Of a stretch of DNA of 64,000 nucleotides, positions 27,107 through 35,541 are shown piece by piece. Under the pieces are notes generated by a model, which did not search any database, was not told the DNA's origin, and was given only the letters and a program-made list of their open reading frames with translations. Positions within the stretch are counted from its first letter, which is position 1; each line of letters begins with the position of its first letter. A program made the position numbers and the translations under genes. The stretch comes from a bacterium. Lineage in GTDB: Bacteria; Vulcanimicrobiota; Xenobia; Xenobiales; JADMJV01. The stretch spans positions 1 to 64,000 of the forward strand of contig JADMJV010000029.1 in the NCBI GenBank assembly GCA_018780265.1, written 5' to 3'.

Positions 27107-28317
27107 TCTCGAGCCCCGGCCAGAACGGCTTGCTGAACCCGCGCAGAGAAAAAGCGCGGGCCGATTTGGTCGGCTCTCTCCAGTCCCAGACTGGTCAGGC
27201 GCCCGCCTTCGGCTTCGCCAGGCTGAAGCAGACTGAGAAACTCGGGAAATGCCGAGATATCCAGACCTTGTTCTGAAAGCAACGAGAGCACGGCGATACG
27301 GCGGCGCCTCTCCTCCTCATCCAGTCGGTAGCCAAAGTGGGCCTGACCAAAATCCTGGGTATCCTTGTAAGCACGCAAAATTCGCCTCACTCCTGAGGAA
27401 CCAACCGCGTAGGGGGTGGAATAGTGGAGTTCCCGAGTATAGGAACGAGCTCCACAACCCAGACCCAGCATGGGCCTTTGCGGGTCAGCGTACTCGCAAC
27501 CGCCCGGGCCGCCACGGCGGCGAAACATGCGTAAAGAGACCTGCTCGTAACCGTGCTCCTGCAGAAAGTCCCGTCCCGATCGATAGAGGTCGCCATCGTC
27601 GCAACCGTTGTGCTCGCCATAAAGGCGCGTCAGGGGCCGCACGTAGAGCGGATAGAGATAAAGTTCCTCAGGCTGCCAGTCCAGCGCCGACTGCAAGGAC
27701 CGACGCAAACTGGACACCGTTTGGCCGGGCAGTCCCACCATCAGGTCGATATTGACCACTTCAAATCCCTGCCCACGAATATTGCTCAAGGCTTGATTGA
27801 CCAGGGAGTTACGCTGACGCCGATGGACCGCCTGCACTTCAGCCTCGACAAAACTCTGCACCCCCAGGCTCAGGCGCGTGACGCCCGCCTGACGCAATAG
27901 GAACAGCTTCTCCGGAGTGGCTGTGGCTGGCGACGACTCCACGCTAAAATCGCCGCCCAACTGGCGTGGCCACTGCAAAATACCGTCCAGCAGAGACTCC
28001 AACTGGTCAGAGGGTAACTGGGTGGGCGTGCCGCCCCCGATGGCCAGGCCGCTCACCTGGCAGGGCGAGACAATCGTGGCCAACTGGTTAGCCTGGCGCC
28101 TCAGGGCCTGCAGATATTCAGCCATGGGCTCTGCTTTGCGCTCGATCGAGGTGAAGAGATTGCAAAAGCCACACCGCATCTCGCAGAAGGGGATGTGCCA
28201 ATAGAGAAAAAGTTGTTGACGCGGCTCGCGCTGCCAGAGCGGGGCCAACTCGACGGGCGGGTCGAGCGGCCCGTAGGCCAGCTTGTGGGGATAGGAGTAA
28301 ACGTAGGCCGAATGCAT
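27103..28317 (-). CDS. STM4012-family radical SAM protein (HemW/coproporphyrinogen oxidase-like)
   Basis: A 404-residue protein from the ATG at 28317 (MHSAYVYSYPHKLAYGPLDP). The frame continues upstream to 28422 but that part overlaps the divergent hydrolase gene. The cluster motif is C45-x3-C49-x2-C52 (HIPFCEMRCGFCNLF), followed by GGGTPTQL and LSLGVQSF, typical of HemN/HemW-like enzymes. The YSYPHK start is characteristic of STM4012. It is the first gene of a two-gene unit with STM4011. The substrate is unknown; haem metabolism is not implied by context. Confidence 0.78.
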   Translation of the reverse strand: MHSAYVYSYPHKLAYGPLDPPVELAPLWQREPRQQLFLYWHIPFCEMRCGFCNLFTSIERKAEPMAEYLQALRRQANQLATIVSPCQVSGLAIGGGTPTQLPSDQLESLLDGILQWPRQLGGDFSVESSPATATPEKLFLLRQAGVTRLSLGVQSFVEAEVQAVHRRQRNSLVNQALSNIRGQGFEVVNIDLMVGLPGQTVSSLRRSLQSALDWQPEELYLYPLYVRPLTRLYGEHNGCDDGDLYRSGRDFLQEHGYEQVSLRMFRRRGGPGGCEYADPQRPMLGLGCGARSYTRELHYSTPYAVGSSGVRRILRAYKDTQDFGQAHFGYRLDEEERRRRIAVLSLLSEQGLDISAFPEFLSLLQPGEAEGGRLTSLGLERADQIGPRFFSARVQQAVLAGARE

Positions 28318-28334
28318 CCCGAGGCCATTTCCAC

Positions 28335-29120
28335 GTGACCGATCTGCGCCCTTTGTGCGGCCATGTGGACTTTTGCTGGGTAGTGCTCGACAGCTTGCGC
28401 TACGATGTGGCGGCCCAAGCACTGCGGCAGGGGCGCATTCCCCATCTGGCCCGTCTGATCGACCACTGGGAAGAGCGCCACACCCCGGGAAACTTCACGC
28501 TGGCGGCCCATCAAGCGTTTTTCGCTGGCTTTCTGCCCACTCCAAGCGGGCCCCCTCCCCACCCGCGCAACCTGGCCCTGGATTTCCCTGGAAGCACCAC
28601 GGTGGGTCCTCAGACCCTGCTCTTGGAAGGCGACAACCTCTGTGAAGGCCTGCGACGCAAGGGCTACCGCAGCCAGTGTATCGGTGGCGTGGGCTTCTTT
28701 AATGGTCTGACTCAGCTCAGTCGGGTCCTGCCCTCGCTTTTCTGTGATAGTCACTGGGAGACTCGCCTGGGGGTAACCGACCCCCACTCCACCGCCCACC
28801 AGGTGGACCTGGCCTTGCGCCTGCTGGACGACCCGCGCCGCCTGTTCCTTTACCTCAATGTCTCGGCCACTCACCAGCCCACGCACTACTACCTGGAAGG
28901 GCACAGCCGCGATAGCCCGGAGACACAGTTGGAGGCGCTGGCCTACGCCGATGGCCAGTTGGCCCGATTGTGGCCCAAGCTAAGGAGCCGAGGAGCCTAC
29001 TGCTGGATATTTTCCGACCACGGCACCACCCATGGAGAAGACGGATTCTACGGACACAGGCTCAGTCACCCGCTGGTGTGGACGGTACCCTACGCGGAAT
29101 TTCTTCTCGTCAAACCCTGA
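28335..29120 (+). CDS. STM4013/SEN3800-family hydrolase (sulfatase/alkaline phosphatase superfamily)
   Basis: A 261-residue protein from a GTG at 28335. WVVLDSLRYDVA at the start and IFSDHGTTHGEDGFYGHRLS near the end supply the metal-binding Asp/His residues of the alkaline-phosphatase superfamily. NFTLAAHQAFFAGF provides the likely nucleophile region. It lacks the sulfatase Cys/Ser-x-Pro-x-Arg signature, so it is more likely a phosphodiesterase or phosphatase. It is divergent from STM4012 with only 17 bp between start codons, unlike the usual same-strand order of this cluster. No signal peptide is seen, so it is probably cytoplasmic. Confidence 0.75.
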   Translation: MTDLRPLCGHVDFCWVVLDSLRYDVAAQALRQGRIPHLARLIDHWEERHTPGNFTLAAHQAFFAGFLPTPSGPPPHPRNLALDFPGSTTVGPQTLLLEGDNLCEGLRRKGYRSQCIGGVGFFNGLTQLSRVLPSLFCDSHWETRLGVTDPHSTAHQVDLALRLLDDPRRLFLYLNVSATHQPTHYYLEGHSRDSPETQLEALAYADGQLARLWPKLRSRGAYCWIFSDHGTTHGEDGFYGHRLSHPLVWTVPYAEFLLVKP

Positions 29121-29418
29121 GAGAGGCAACATCCTCTTCCTGGGGAACAGCTTTCCAGCGCCAGGCGGAACCTACGCAGCCCAGCGCTGCCGGCAGCAAA
29201 CCCACCACAACCACCAGGTCGTCGTCTTTGAAATGCCTCCACCCATCCGACTGGACGGCGAAGCAGAAATACAGAAAGACGTTCCAAACGGAGGGCAATA
29301 TCCAGGGATTTACCGGTCGCTGCGGCCGCCATCGGTTCCACAACGCGCCCAAGGCCCAAAACGGAATGCACATCAGGTAACCGGCCAGGACCGTGCCGAT
29401 CGAGTAAGGTATGGGCAT
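29110..29418 (-). CDS. Small integral membrane protein of unknown function
   Basis: A 102-residue protein from the ATG at 29418, with GGAG ten bases upstream. It has three hydrophobic segments (TVLAGYLMCIPFWALGALW; NVFLYFCFAV; VVVVGLLPAALGCVG) with basic loops. Longer in-frame starts exist at 29436 and 29442. Its 3' end overlaps the convergent hydrolase gene by 11 bp. I do not recognise the family and cannot link it to the STM401x genes beyond proximity. Confidence 0.55.
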   Translation of the reverse strand: MPIPYSIGTVLAGYLMCIPFWALGALWNRWRPQRPVNPWILPSVWNVFLYFCFAVQSDGWRHFKDDDLVVVVGLLPAALGCVGSAWRWKAVPQEEDVASLRV

Positions 29419-29519
29419 GTCGTGTCGCTCCAGCATGGCCAATCAATTCGACAAATTGCCAGGTTCTCCCGGTTCTTTCGCAAAGCCCACCGAGAACGAC
29501 AATCCTGTGGAGGAAGCCC

Positions 29520-29984
29520 GTGATACAACCCATTTCCGTCCGATCGATCGTAGTCCCCCTGGATGGCTCCGACTATGCCGAAGGGGCCCTGCCCTGGGCG
29601 ATCGACATGGCCAAGAAATTTCAGGCCCAACTGGTGCTCTTACGCATCGGACTGCGACCCGAATTGGGGAGTCTGATCGATGCTCAGGCCATCGACGGTC
29701 GTCTGGACGAACAGAAAGTCGCCTGCACGCAGTATCTCGACCAGGTGCGAGCGCGTCTGGGCGATTCTGAGGCGGACATCAGCTGTGAGTATCAACTGGG
29801 CAGTCCCAGCCAGTGCATTGTGGAGCGCAGCCAACAAGTGGACTGCGGTATCGTGGTGATGACCTCTCACGGCCGCGAAGGTCTGTCGCGCTGGCTGATC
29901 GGCAGTGTGGCCGAAAAGGTATCCCGTCACGCCCATTGTCCGGTGATGCTGGTACGCCAGCCCGTTGACGAGCCGAGTCCTTGA
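29520..29984 (+). CDS. Universal stress protein (UspA family)
   Basis: A 154-residue single-domain UspA protein from a GTG with GTGGAGGA upstream. It starts RSIVVPLDGSDYAEGALPWA, and the ATP-binding loop GREGLSRWLIGSVAEKV fits G-x2-G-x9-G(S/T), so it probably binds ATP. Such proteins act in stress survival, often as dimers. A second UspA gene lies at 62506-62940. No operon partner is apparent. Confidence 0.88.
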   Translation: MIQPISVRSIVVPLDGSDYAEGALPWAIDMAKKFQAQLVLLRIGLRPELGSLIDAQAIDGRLDEQKVACTQYLDQVRARLGDSEADISCEYQLGSPSQCIVERSQQVDCGIVVMTSHGREGLSRWLIGSVAEKVSRHAHCPVMLVRQPVDEPSP

Positions 29985-30021
29985 CTCCGGCCGAACCGTC
30001 GCGCACGACACGGCTGTGGCC

Positions 30022-30882
30022 TCAAACCGATTCTGGCGGAACGGCCAGCTTCTCCACCACGGACACTGCGCCCGCACTGACCACTACGATCAGCATTCCG
30101 ACCACCTCCAGAAGACTCAGCGATTGAGCCAGCCAGAGGGTCCCGATCAAAGCCGCGAAGACGGGGATGAACACGCCGGCCGTACTTCCGGCCGCTGGCG
30201 AGGTGCGCATGGTTCCCCACACAATGAACGTTTGGCCCAGCAGACCGCACAGTCCATAAAGCAGACCGCAAATGCACAACCAGGCGCTACCCGGCAAGGG
30301 TTGGCCAACCACCAAAGGCAAACTGATCAGCAAAACCATGGCCGCACACCAGAGGTTGAGAACATTGGCCGAATCGGTTTTCTTGACGCGCCCGATGACC
30401 ACAAAGGTCACCGCGTAGGTGGCCGCCGCCGCGAAAGCCGCGGCCAGGCCCGCCATATCGAGTCGCTGCACGCCCACCTCGCCTTCGGGATGCACAATCA
30501 AAGTGATACCCAGCGCGGCCACCAGCATGGCGACCACCTCTTGCCACAGGGGGCGAACCTTCGAGAGCATTGATACCAGCAATATCACCCACAGGGCGCT
30601 GGTGCCCGACATGATGGTGGTGGTCAAGGCCAACGGGATACGCGTGACCGCGTAGGTAAAAAGCAGCAGGAACATGGCTCCGCACAAGGCCTGCAACAAC
30701 AACCACCGGCGCTGCTGACCGGCCGCCTGGCCCGGGTGTCGCACAGCCCAGGGAGTCAACACCGAGAACCACACCAGGCCTCGCAGCAGGAGCAGGTAGC
30801 CCAGGCCCAACTGTCCATGGGTGGCGCTGGCCCAGGAGGCGGCGGCGGCCTGAAAAAAGGCGCCCAGAACGAGAAACACCAC
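30022..30882 (-). CDS. EamA/DMT-superfamily transporter
   Basis: A 286-residue inner-membrane protein with about ten transmembrane segments arranged as two EamA repeats (the first around PLALTTTIMSGTSALWVILL, the second around PAAGSTAGVFIPVFAALIGT). Members export amino acids, nucleosides or other metabolites. The substrate cannot be read from the sequence. It appears monocistronic: the convergent UspA gene ends 37 bp downstream and the B12 radical SAM gene ends on the same strand upstream. Confidence 0.82.
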   Translation of the reverse strand: MVFLVLGAFFQAAAASWASATHGQLGLGYLLLLRGLVWFSVLTPWAVRHPGQAAGQQRRWLLLQALCGAMFLLLFTYAVTRIPLALTTTIMSGTSALWVILLVSMLSKVRPLWQEVVAMLVAALGITLIVHPEGEVGVQRLDMAGLAAAFAAAATYAVTFVVIGRVKKTDSANVLNLWCAAMVLLISLPLVVGQPLPGSAWLCICGLLYGLCGLLGQTFIVWGTMRTSPAAGSTAGVFIPVFAALIGTLWLAQSLSLLEVVGMLIVVVSAGAVSVVEKLAVPPESV

Positions 30883-30969
30883 CGGAAGCGGTGCGTCTTT
30901 CCCAAATCATCTCCTCCTGGGAGGGGGCTTGATCGGCAGGCCACTCTCGCAAAAAACCCTGGCTGGATT

Positions 30970-32562
30970 TCAGGTTGCTTGGGCCGCCATCACGGGTTCT
31001 GGATCGTCAACGATGACGGCATTGCGATAGAGTTGGACCAGAGATTTTGCATAAGAAATCATGTGCAATCCGGCCACCAAAGCTGAAAATCCCTGATGAA
31101 TTTTGGCCGGCTCACGCCAGTAGCGAAGCAGCAACTGAACCAGCGACTTCCAAAATTCGCCACGGTAGCTGCTCACGCAGCCCAGGTGCCAGAGTCCCCC
31201 CAGCACACCCTTCACCTGAAATCCTAAGGTCATTTTTGGGGGCTTTTGGGCGGGTCGGGTGCGCCACAGTTCCATGGACCGCATCACCCGAGCGAAATAG
31301 GCCTTAGGGGCATAGAGCCTTTCGATCAGGTTACAGTAGCCAGTCACCATGGTCTTGCGCGACATGGTGGTGCGAAAGTTGGGCAGGCTGAGGTTGTCGC
31401 CGGTGGACGACTTTCCATTGGCATAAAGACGGCCTTCCTTGCGCAATCGATCGGACAGAGCGGTGTGGCGCAGGGCCTGCAACATGCCTACCATAGCCCA
31501 GGGAATCGCGGCTGCCTCAACAAATTCGAACTGACGGTCGAAAATATCCGCTTCATCGGCATCAAAACCCACGATGAAGCCGCCCATGACCCAAAGCCCT
31601 CCCCGCAGCAAGGCGTGCACCGAATCGACCATGCTGCCTTGGGTGTTCTGGAACTTCTTGGTTTCTTGCAGCGATGCGCCGGAAGGCGTCTCAATGCCCA
31701 AAAATACGTACTGAAAATTAGCCTGCACCATGGCCTCGATCAGATCGGGCCGAGAGGACAGATTGACCGAGGCCTCGGTGTAAAACGACATTGGAAAGTC
31801 ATGCTGGCGTTGCCAGCCATACATATGCGTCAGCAACGCGGTGGCCTTGACATGATTGCCGATGAAGTTGTCGTCGACCAAGAACACCTCGCCCCGCCAA
31901 CCCAACTCGAGCAGGTAATCCAGTTCACCGGTCAACTGCTCTGGGGTTTTAGTGCGCGGCTTGCGTCCGTAAAGAACAATAATGTCGCAAAATTCGCACT
32001 GAAAGGGGCAGCCTCGCGAAAACTGCACCGACATCGCCGCGTACTTGTTCAGGCGAAGCAGATCGAAGCGAGGCTTGGGGGTGCAGGTGACATCCGGCTT
32101 GCCGGTAAAGGCATAGAGGGGAGGCGCGCTACCGGCCTCCAGAGCGGCAGCGATGGCCGCGAACTCGCCCTCGACCTCGCCGGTAACCACGTGATCGGCC
32201 TGCCCCAACAATTCTTCGGTGTGACTGCTGGCATAAGGCCCGCCGATCACGGTGCGTTTCCCCATGGCACGGGCCCGCCCCAGAACCTTCGCCACCGCCT
32301 TGCTCTGAATCTCCATAGCGCTGACCATGACCAGATCCGTCCAGGCGATCATTTCGTCCGTGAGCGGTTCGACGGTTTCGTCGATCAGGCGCAACTCCCA
32401 ATGGGCAGGGCACATGGCGGCCACGGTGACCAGGCCCAAGGGGGGCAAGGTGGCCTTGCGGCCTACCGCCTCGATGGTCGCTTGCATCGACCAGAAACTG
32501 GCGGGGAAGAGTGGCCACACGAGCAATGCCCTAAACGGCCTGACAGAAGGTATAGCTGACAA
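30970..32562 (-). CDS. B12-binding-domain radical SAM enzyme (DUF4070-type, HpnP/HpnR-like class)
   Basis: A 530-residue protein with an N-terminal cobalamin-binding Rossmann domain (LPPLGLVTVAAM, VIGGPYASSHTEELL, VVTGEVEGEF), then a radical SAM core with C185-x3-C189-x2-C192 (RGCPFQCEFCD), DDNFIGN, and GIETPS. A helical C-terminal extension follows. This class B architecture performs methylation of unactivated carbons, for example hopanoid methylases, or ring rearrangements. The window has no hopanoid genes, so the product is unknown. The btuFCD importer at 4-6.7 kb could supply its cofactor. Confidence 0.8.
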   Translation of the reverse strand: MSAIPSVRPFRALLVWPLFPASFWSMQATIEAVGRKATLPPLGLVTVAAMCPAHWELRLIDETVEPLTDEMIAWTDLVMVSAMEIQSKAVAKVLGRARAMGKRTVIGGPYASSHTEELLGQADHVVTGEVEGEFAAIAAALEAGSAPPLYAFTGKPDVTCTPKPRFDLLRLNKYAAMSVQFSRGCPFQCEFCDIIVLYGRKPRTKTPEQLTGELDYLLELGWRGEVFLVDDNFIGNHVKATALLTHMYGWQRQHDFPMSFYTEASVNLSSRPDLIEAMVQANFQYVFLGIETPSGASLQETKKFQNTQGSMVDSVHALLRGGLWVMGGFIVGFDADEADIFDRQFEFVEAAAIPWAMVGMLQALRHTALSDRLRKEGRLYANGKSSTGDNLSLPNFRTTMSRKTMVTGYCNLIERLYAPKAYFARVMRSMELWRTRPAQKPPKMTLGFQVKGVLGGLWHLGCVSSYRGEFWKSLVQLLLRYWREPAKIHQGFSALVAGLHMISYAKSLVQLYRNAVIVDDPEPVMAAQAT

Positions 32563-32812
32563 CAGGGAGTCCTCCGAGAACCGGCGCCCTTCAAGCCCGC
32601 AAACGCCCCTCCTGCATAGGTAACCATCTGGACACCCTGGCGGGCTAAGCGTCTATCGTTCCACGCCCATATCTGAGTTTGGGCAGGGAGGGGACTTGCC
32701 GGACGCATAGTCTCGCGGGCTACGGCCATTTGACGTTCCAGCAGGAGGCGCCCGAGGGAAACGAGCGTCCAGGCCGCCCTTTGGGGCGTTGCGGCGCCTA
32801 CGAGAGAACTCG

Positions 32813-33307
32813 CTAAAAAAGGCCCTGGACCCTTTTATTGACGTCGTAGACAAAGACGTGCAGGTCGCCCAGCAATTTGTGAATCAGGGGCTCGACCTGC
32901 TCCCAGGTGCCACCGGCCAGACCGCAGCCGATTCGAGGCATATGAATGCTGGCGTCGCGCTGGCGGGCAAAGATCTGCAGTTTGTGCAGGCAGGTTTCCA
33001 AGGCGCCGTAGCGGATGGGCGGCACACCATCGCGAGTTTTTATGCCTTGTTGGGCCACCATGTTAACCACTGCAATGTCGCCGTGGGGAATCTCGACGAG
33101 TTGGGCTCCGCCCAAACCAAAGGGTTCATCACCCCACACCCCCTGCTGGACCCAGGCCCGGTAGGCTTGCTCCGGTTCGGGCCAGCGAGCCGACAAGGCC
33201 ACCACAAACCCTTTTCCCCAGCGCCCCTGGTCGTTGCAGATATGGGTGAGGACTTTGGGCCCGATTACGCGGGGACGGGTGGCGTCGCCACGAAGATACT
33301 TGATCAC
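32813..33307 (-). CDS. Macro-domain protein (ADP-ribose-binding/hydrolase type)
   Basis: A 164-residue single macro domain. KYLRGDATRP at the start, ICNDQGRWGKGFVVALS in the first binding loop, and MPRIGCGLAGGTWEQVEPLI in the second fit the ADP-ribose-binding fold of the TARG1/OARD1-like subgroup. It would remove ADP-ribose from proteins or nucleic acids or deacylate O-acyl-ADP-ribose. It stands alone: no DarT-like toxin or sirtuin gene is adjacent. Confidence 0.78.
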   Translation of the reverse strand: MIKYLRGDATRPRVIGPKVLTHICNDQGRWGKGFVVALSARWPEPEQAYRAWVQQGVWGDEPFGLGGAQLVEIPHGDIAVVNMVAQQGIKTRDGVPPIRYGALETCLHKLQIFARQRDASIHMPRIGCGLAGGTWEQVEPLIHKLLGDLHVFVYDVNKRVQGLF

Positions 33308-33363
33308 ACCAAGGCTATACCCATTTCAGGGCAATTTCATGCATCCCGGATAAGCTGCCTTCC

Positions 33364-33861
33364 ATGAGCGATCTGTTTGCCAAACTCCTAAATCCACCGT
33401 TTGCGGTTTCGCGGGGCAAGGTCAGTCAGGCTGGTGGAGCCGGCACGGCTAAAGAAGGAAACTACAGCGCCGACTTGCGGGGCACCACCGGCGATGGGCT
33501 GGCGGGTCCGATCGATAGCTGTGCCATCCGGACTCAGTCAGAGTGGGGCACCCGTTGGTTTCGCGAGCATGCCCGAGTTGTGGCTCAGGACGTGGATGCT
33601 CATCCCAACCTGGATCTAAATTTAGTCCAGGTCAACGGCCGTAGCGCGCTGCGTATCACCAATTGCGACGGAACCCACGGCATCGATGTAGACATACCCC
33701 TGGGCCCGGGCGACTTTGAGCAGCAAGAGGCCTTTCCATCTATTTCGTTACCGATGAAGAAAATCGAATTCCGAAAGAGAGGCAACAAGGCCCAGATCAT
33801 TGTGAATGACGGCGCCGTCAATTACGTTGTCAAGAATGGGCGAATTTTCCAGACCGACTAA
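33364..33861 (+). CDS. Unknown 165-residue protein
   Basis: I do not recognise this protein. It is hydrophilic with no signal peptide, membrane segment or Cys pair. The N-terminal third is Gly/Ser/Ala-rich and probably flexible, and the rest alternates short beta strands (LDLNLVQVNGRSALRITNCD; NKAQIIVNDGAVNYVVKNGR). Its TAA stop lies inside the left TAAG duplication of the 162-bp element that follows. It is divergent from the macro-domain gene. Confidence 0.55.
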   Translation: MSDLFAKLLNPPFAVSRGKVSQAGGAGTAKEGNYSADLRGTTGDGLAGPIDSCAIRTQSEWGTRWFREHARVVAQDVDAHPNLDLNLVQVNGRSALRITNCDGTHGIDVDIPLGPGDFEQQEAFPSISLPMKKIEFRKRGNKAQIIVNDGAVNYVVKNGRIFQTD

Positions 33862-33862
33862 G

Positions 33863-34024
33863 GGCCCGTCCCCGAATAAGTTGGCAACTTCGGTCGTCGG
33901 GGTGCCCCTCCGAGCGGCGAGGGCGAATATCGGGGCACGTTTAACCGAGACGTGACGCTCCTGGCGGGGATGGATCGACGGCCCGAGTGTCTGTGTATGT
34001 ATGTATGTTATTTTGGGACGGGCC
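33863..34024. mobile_element. MITE-like element with 17-bp terminal inverted repeats and TAAG target duplication
   Basis: The ends are GGCCCGTCCCCGAATAA and, inverted, GGCCCGTCCCAAAATAA (15 of 17 identical). Both sides are flanked by TAAG (33859-33862 and 34025-34028). The body is non-coding and self-complementary in places: AAGTTG-G-CAACTT at 33878-33890, GTGCCCC at 33902 against GGGGCAC at 33932, and a TGTATGTATGTATG microsatellite near 33995. With no transposase gene it fits a miniature inverted-repeat element. Removing it and one TAAG would leave the two convergent genes with overlapping stop codons. Confidence 0.62.
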
Positions 34025-34941
34025 TAAGGCACGATGGTGAAGTTGAGCGGCTGCAGGTAGTTCAGTAACAGGGCCAGCTCCGCCGGGGTTTGAGAGTGAA
34101 TATCGTGCATCAACACAATGCCGCGCCTATGCAGCAGCATCAGCGCCAGGGTTCGCCTGGCGATCCGCCCGGGCTGGCTTTGCATGAAAGGCTGCCAGTC
34201 CTGGCTATCCACGTTCCAAAGCACCGAGTGGAGCCCCAGGTTCTCGGCGGCCTTCAACTCACGAGCGGCGCGTGCTCCATAGGGAGCGCGCCAGAGGCGG
34301 GTCAAAACAAGTCCGGCCTGCGCCGCTGCGGCTTCGGTTTGACTCAACTGCTTGGCCAGTTGTTGAGGGTTAAGAGTGGGCAGGTTGGAGTGATCAAAAC
34401 TGTGGTTTCCCAGCAGAAATCCCTGATAGTCGGGTAGGGCGCCGGCGGCCTCTTGAAGGCGCTTCCCTAGCACGAAAAAGATGGCCGGCTTCCGGTTGGC
34501 CCGAAGCAAGGCCAGCACCCGACCGGTGTTGGCCGGTTTGGGGCCATCGTCAAAGGTGAGTCGGAAGGAGCGCTCGGGCAGATCCCAACCGGCCGTTTCT
34601 CCCGTTTGCAAGCGGATCTCCGACGTGCAGCGGGGATAGAGCAGCGCCAGGCGCTGCTGTTCGGCCGCATACTCCTGGACAAACCGGCGCGCGTCTGGTG
34701 GCGGCGCCAGCCCCTGCGAGGAGATCTCCTGCAGATTTTGGCGACAGCGTTGGGCCACCTCCTTTGCCCACCACTGGGGACGAGCCAACCTTTGCACCTC
34801 TGCCAGGTAGAGTTGGTTGAGTTGTCCACTCACCCGGTTGGCCTCGGCCTGACTGCGGGGAGCCACAAATTGGTCCCAGATGGCTGGCTCCCTGGCCAGG
34901 GCTACCCGGGTCATGAACCACAGCACCAACAGAATTCTCAT
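34024..34941 (-). CDS. Secreted polysaccharide deacetylase (NodB domain, carbohydrate esterase 4)
   Basis: A 305-residue protein with a signal peptide (MRILLVLWFMTRVALA), a helical N-terminal region (about 20-120), and a NodB domain. Motif 1 is TFDDGP (Asp131, Asp132), motif 2 GNHSFDH (His180, His184), motif 3 RAPYG, motif 4 in NVDSQDW, and motif 5 LMHDIH. All metal ligands and catalytic residues are present, so it should deacetylate an N-acetylated glycan such as peptidoglycan or an exopolysaccharide. Its stop codon straddles the right end of the MITE-like element. Confidence 0.87.
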   Translation of the reverse strand: MRILLVLWFMTRVALAREPAIWDQFVAPRSQAEANRVSGQLNQLYLAEVQRLARPQWWAKEVAQRCRQNLQEISSQGLAPPPDARRFVQEYAAEQQRLALLYPRCTSEIRLQTGETAGWDLPERSFRLTFDDGPKPANTGRVLALLRANRKPAIFFVLGKRLQEAAGALPDYQGFLLGNHSFDHSNLPTLNPQQLAKQLSQTEAAAAQAGLVLTRLWRAPYGARAARELKAAENLGLHSVLWNVDSQDWQPFMQSQPGRIARRTLALMLLHRRGIVLMHDIHSQTPAELALLLNYLQPLNFTIVP

Positions 34942-35186
34942 AGGGGGCTGATTTTAGTTGGGTGGACGGAACCTTGTCCAGCCGTGCCGAATGCCCTCTC
35001 TGAGCGCCGCGCAGTCTTGGGAATGTCGACCGGCCAGGCCGGCATACGCACTGGAAGGGGCCGGTTTGGCCCATCGACGGTGCACCTGCAAGCCCCCGGC
35101 GCCCCGATAGCGCAGTCTAGGAACAGCACCCTGCTACACGGCACTTTTCTTGCAATGAGGCTATAAACAGGCTATCTTAATAAAGT

Positions 35187-35492
35187 ATGCGCCTGTTTTT
35201 CTCGCTCTTTGTCCTGTTCTTCCTGGGACTCTCGGGTCTCACGGCCGCCCTGGTGGCACTGGGTGTTCACTTCTCTCACTTCGATAGCGTGGCCTGGACC
35301 GAGGTCTCCTCCTGGCACTCTCGCCCCATTTTGGTGGGGTCGGGACTGGCTGCCTTGAGTTTCCTGGCTTCCGCGGGCCTCAGTCTGACCTGGCATTTGT
35401 TTGCCGGCGTGCTGGGTCGCATGACCGCGGGTGTAACCAGGAAGCCATCGAAGGCCCCCCGCGCTCGTAGCAATCGCCGCACCACCGTCTAG
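35187..35492 (+). CDS. Small two-segment membrane protein
   Basis: A 101-residue protein with two hydrophobic segments (FFSLFVLFFLGLSGLTAALVA and ILVGSGLAALSFLASAGLSL), a short periplasmic loop between them, and a basic C-terminal tail (TRKPSKAPRARSNRRTT) that should be cytoplasmic. I do not recognise a family. It is followed 49 bp later by the PPK2 gene on the same strand and may be co-expressed. The 245 bp upstream hold no other gene. Confidence 0.55.
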   Translation: MRLFFSLFVLFFLGLSGLTAALVALGVHFSHFDSVAWTEVSSWHSRPILVGSGLAALSFLASAGLSLTWHLFAGVLGRMTAGVTRKPSKAPRARSNRRTTV

Positions 35493-35541
35493 ACGTCTCG
35501 ATGCAGGCAGGCTCGATGACGGCGAAAGAGAATCGTGCCGG

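Noticed and set aside
28318..28422. N-terminal extension of the STM4012-type protein
   Set aside because: It overlaps the divergent hydrolase, and the characteristic YSYPHK start follows the ATG at 28317.
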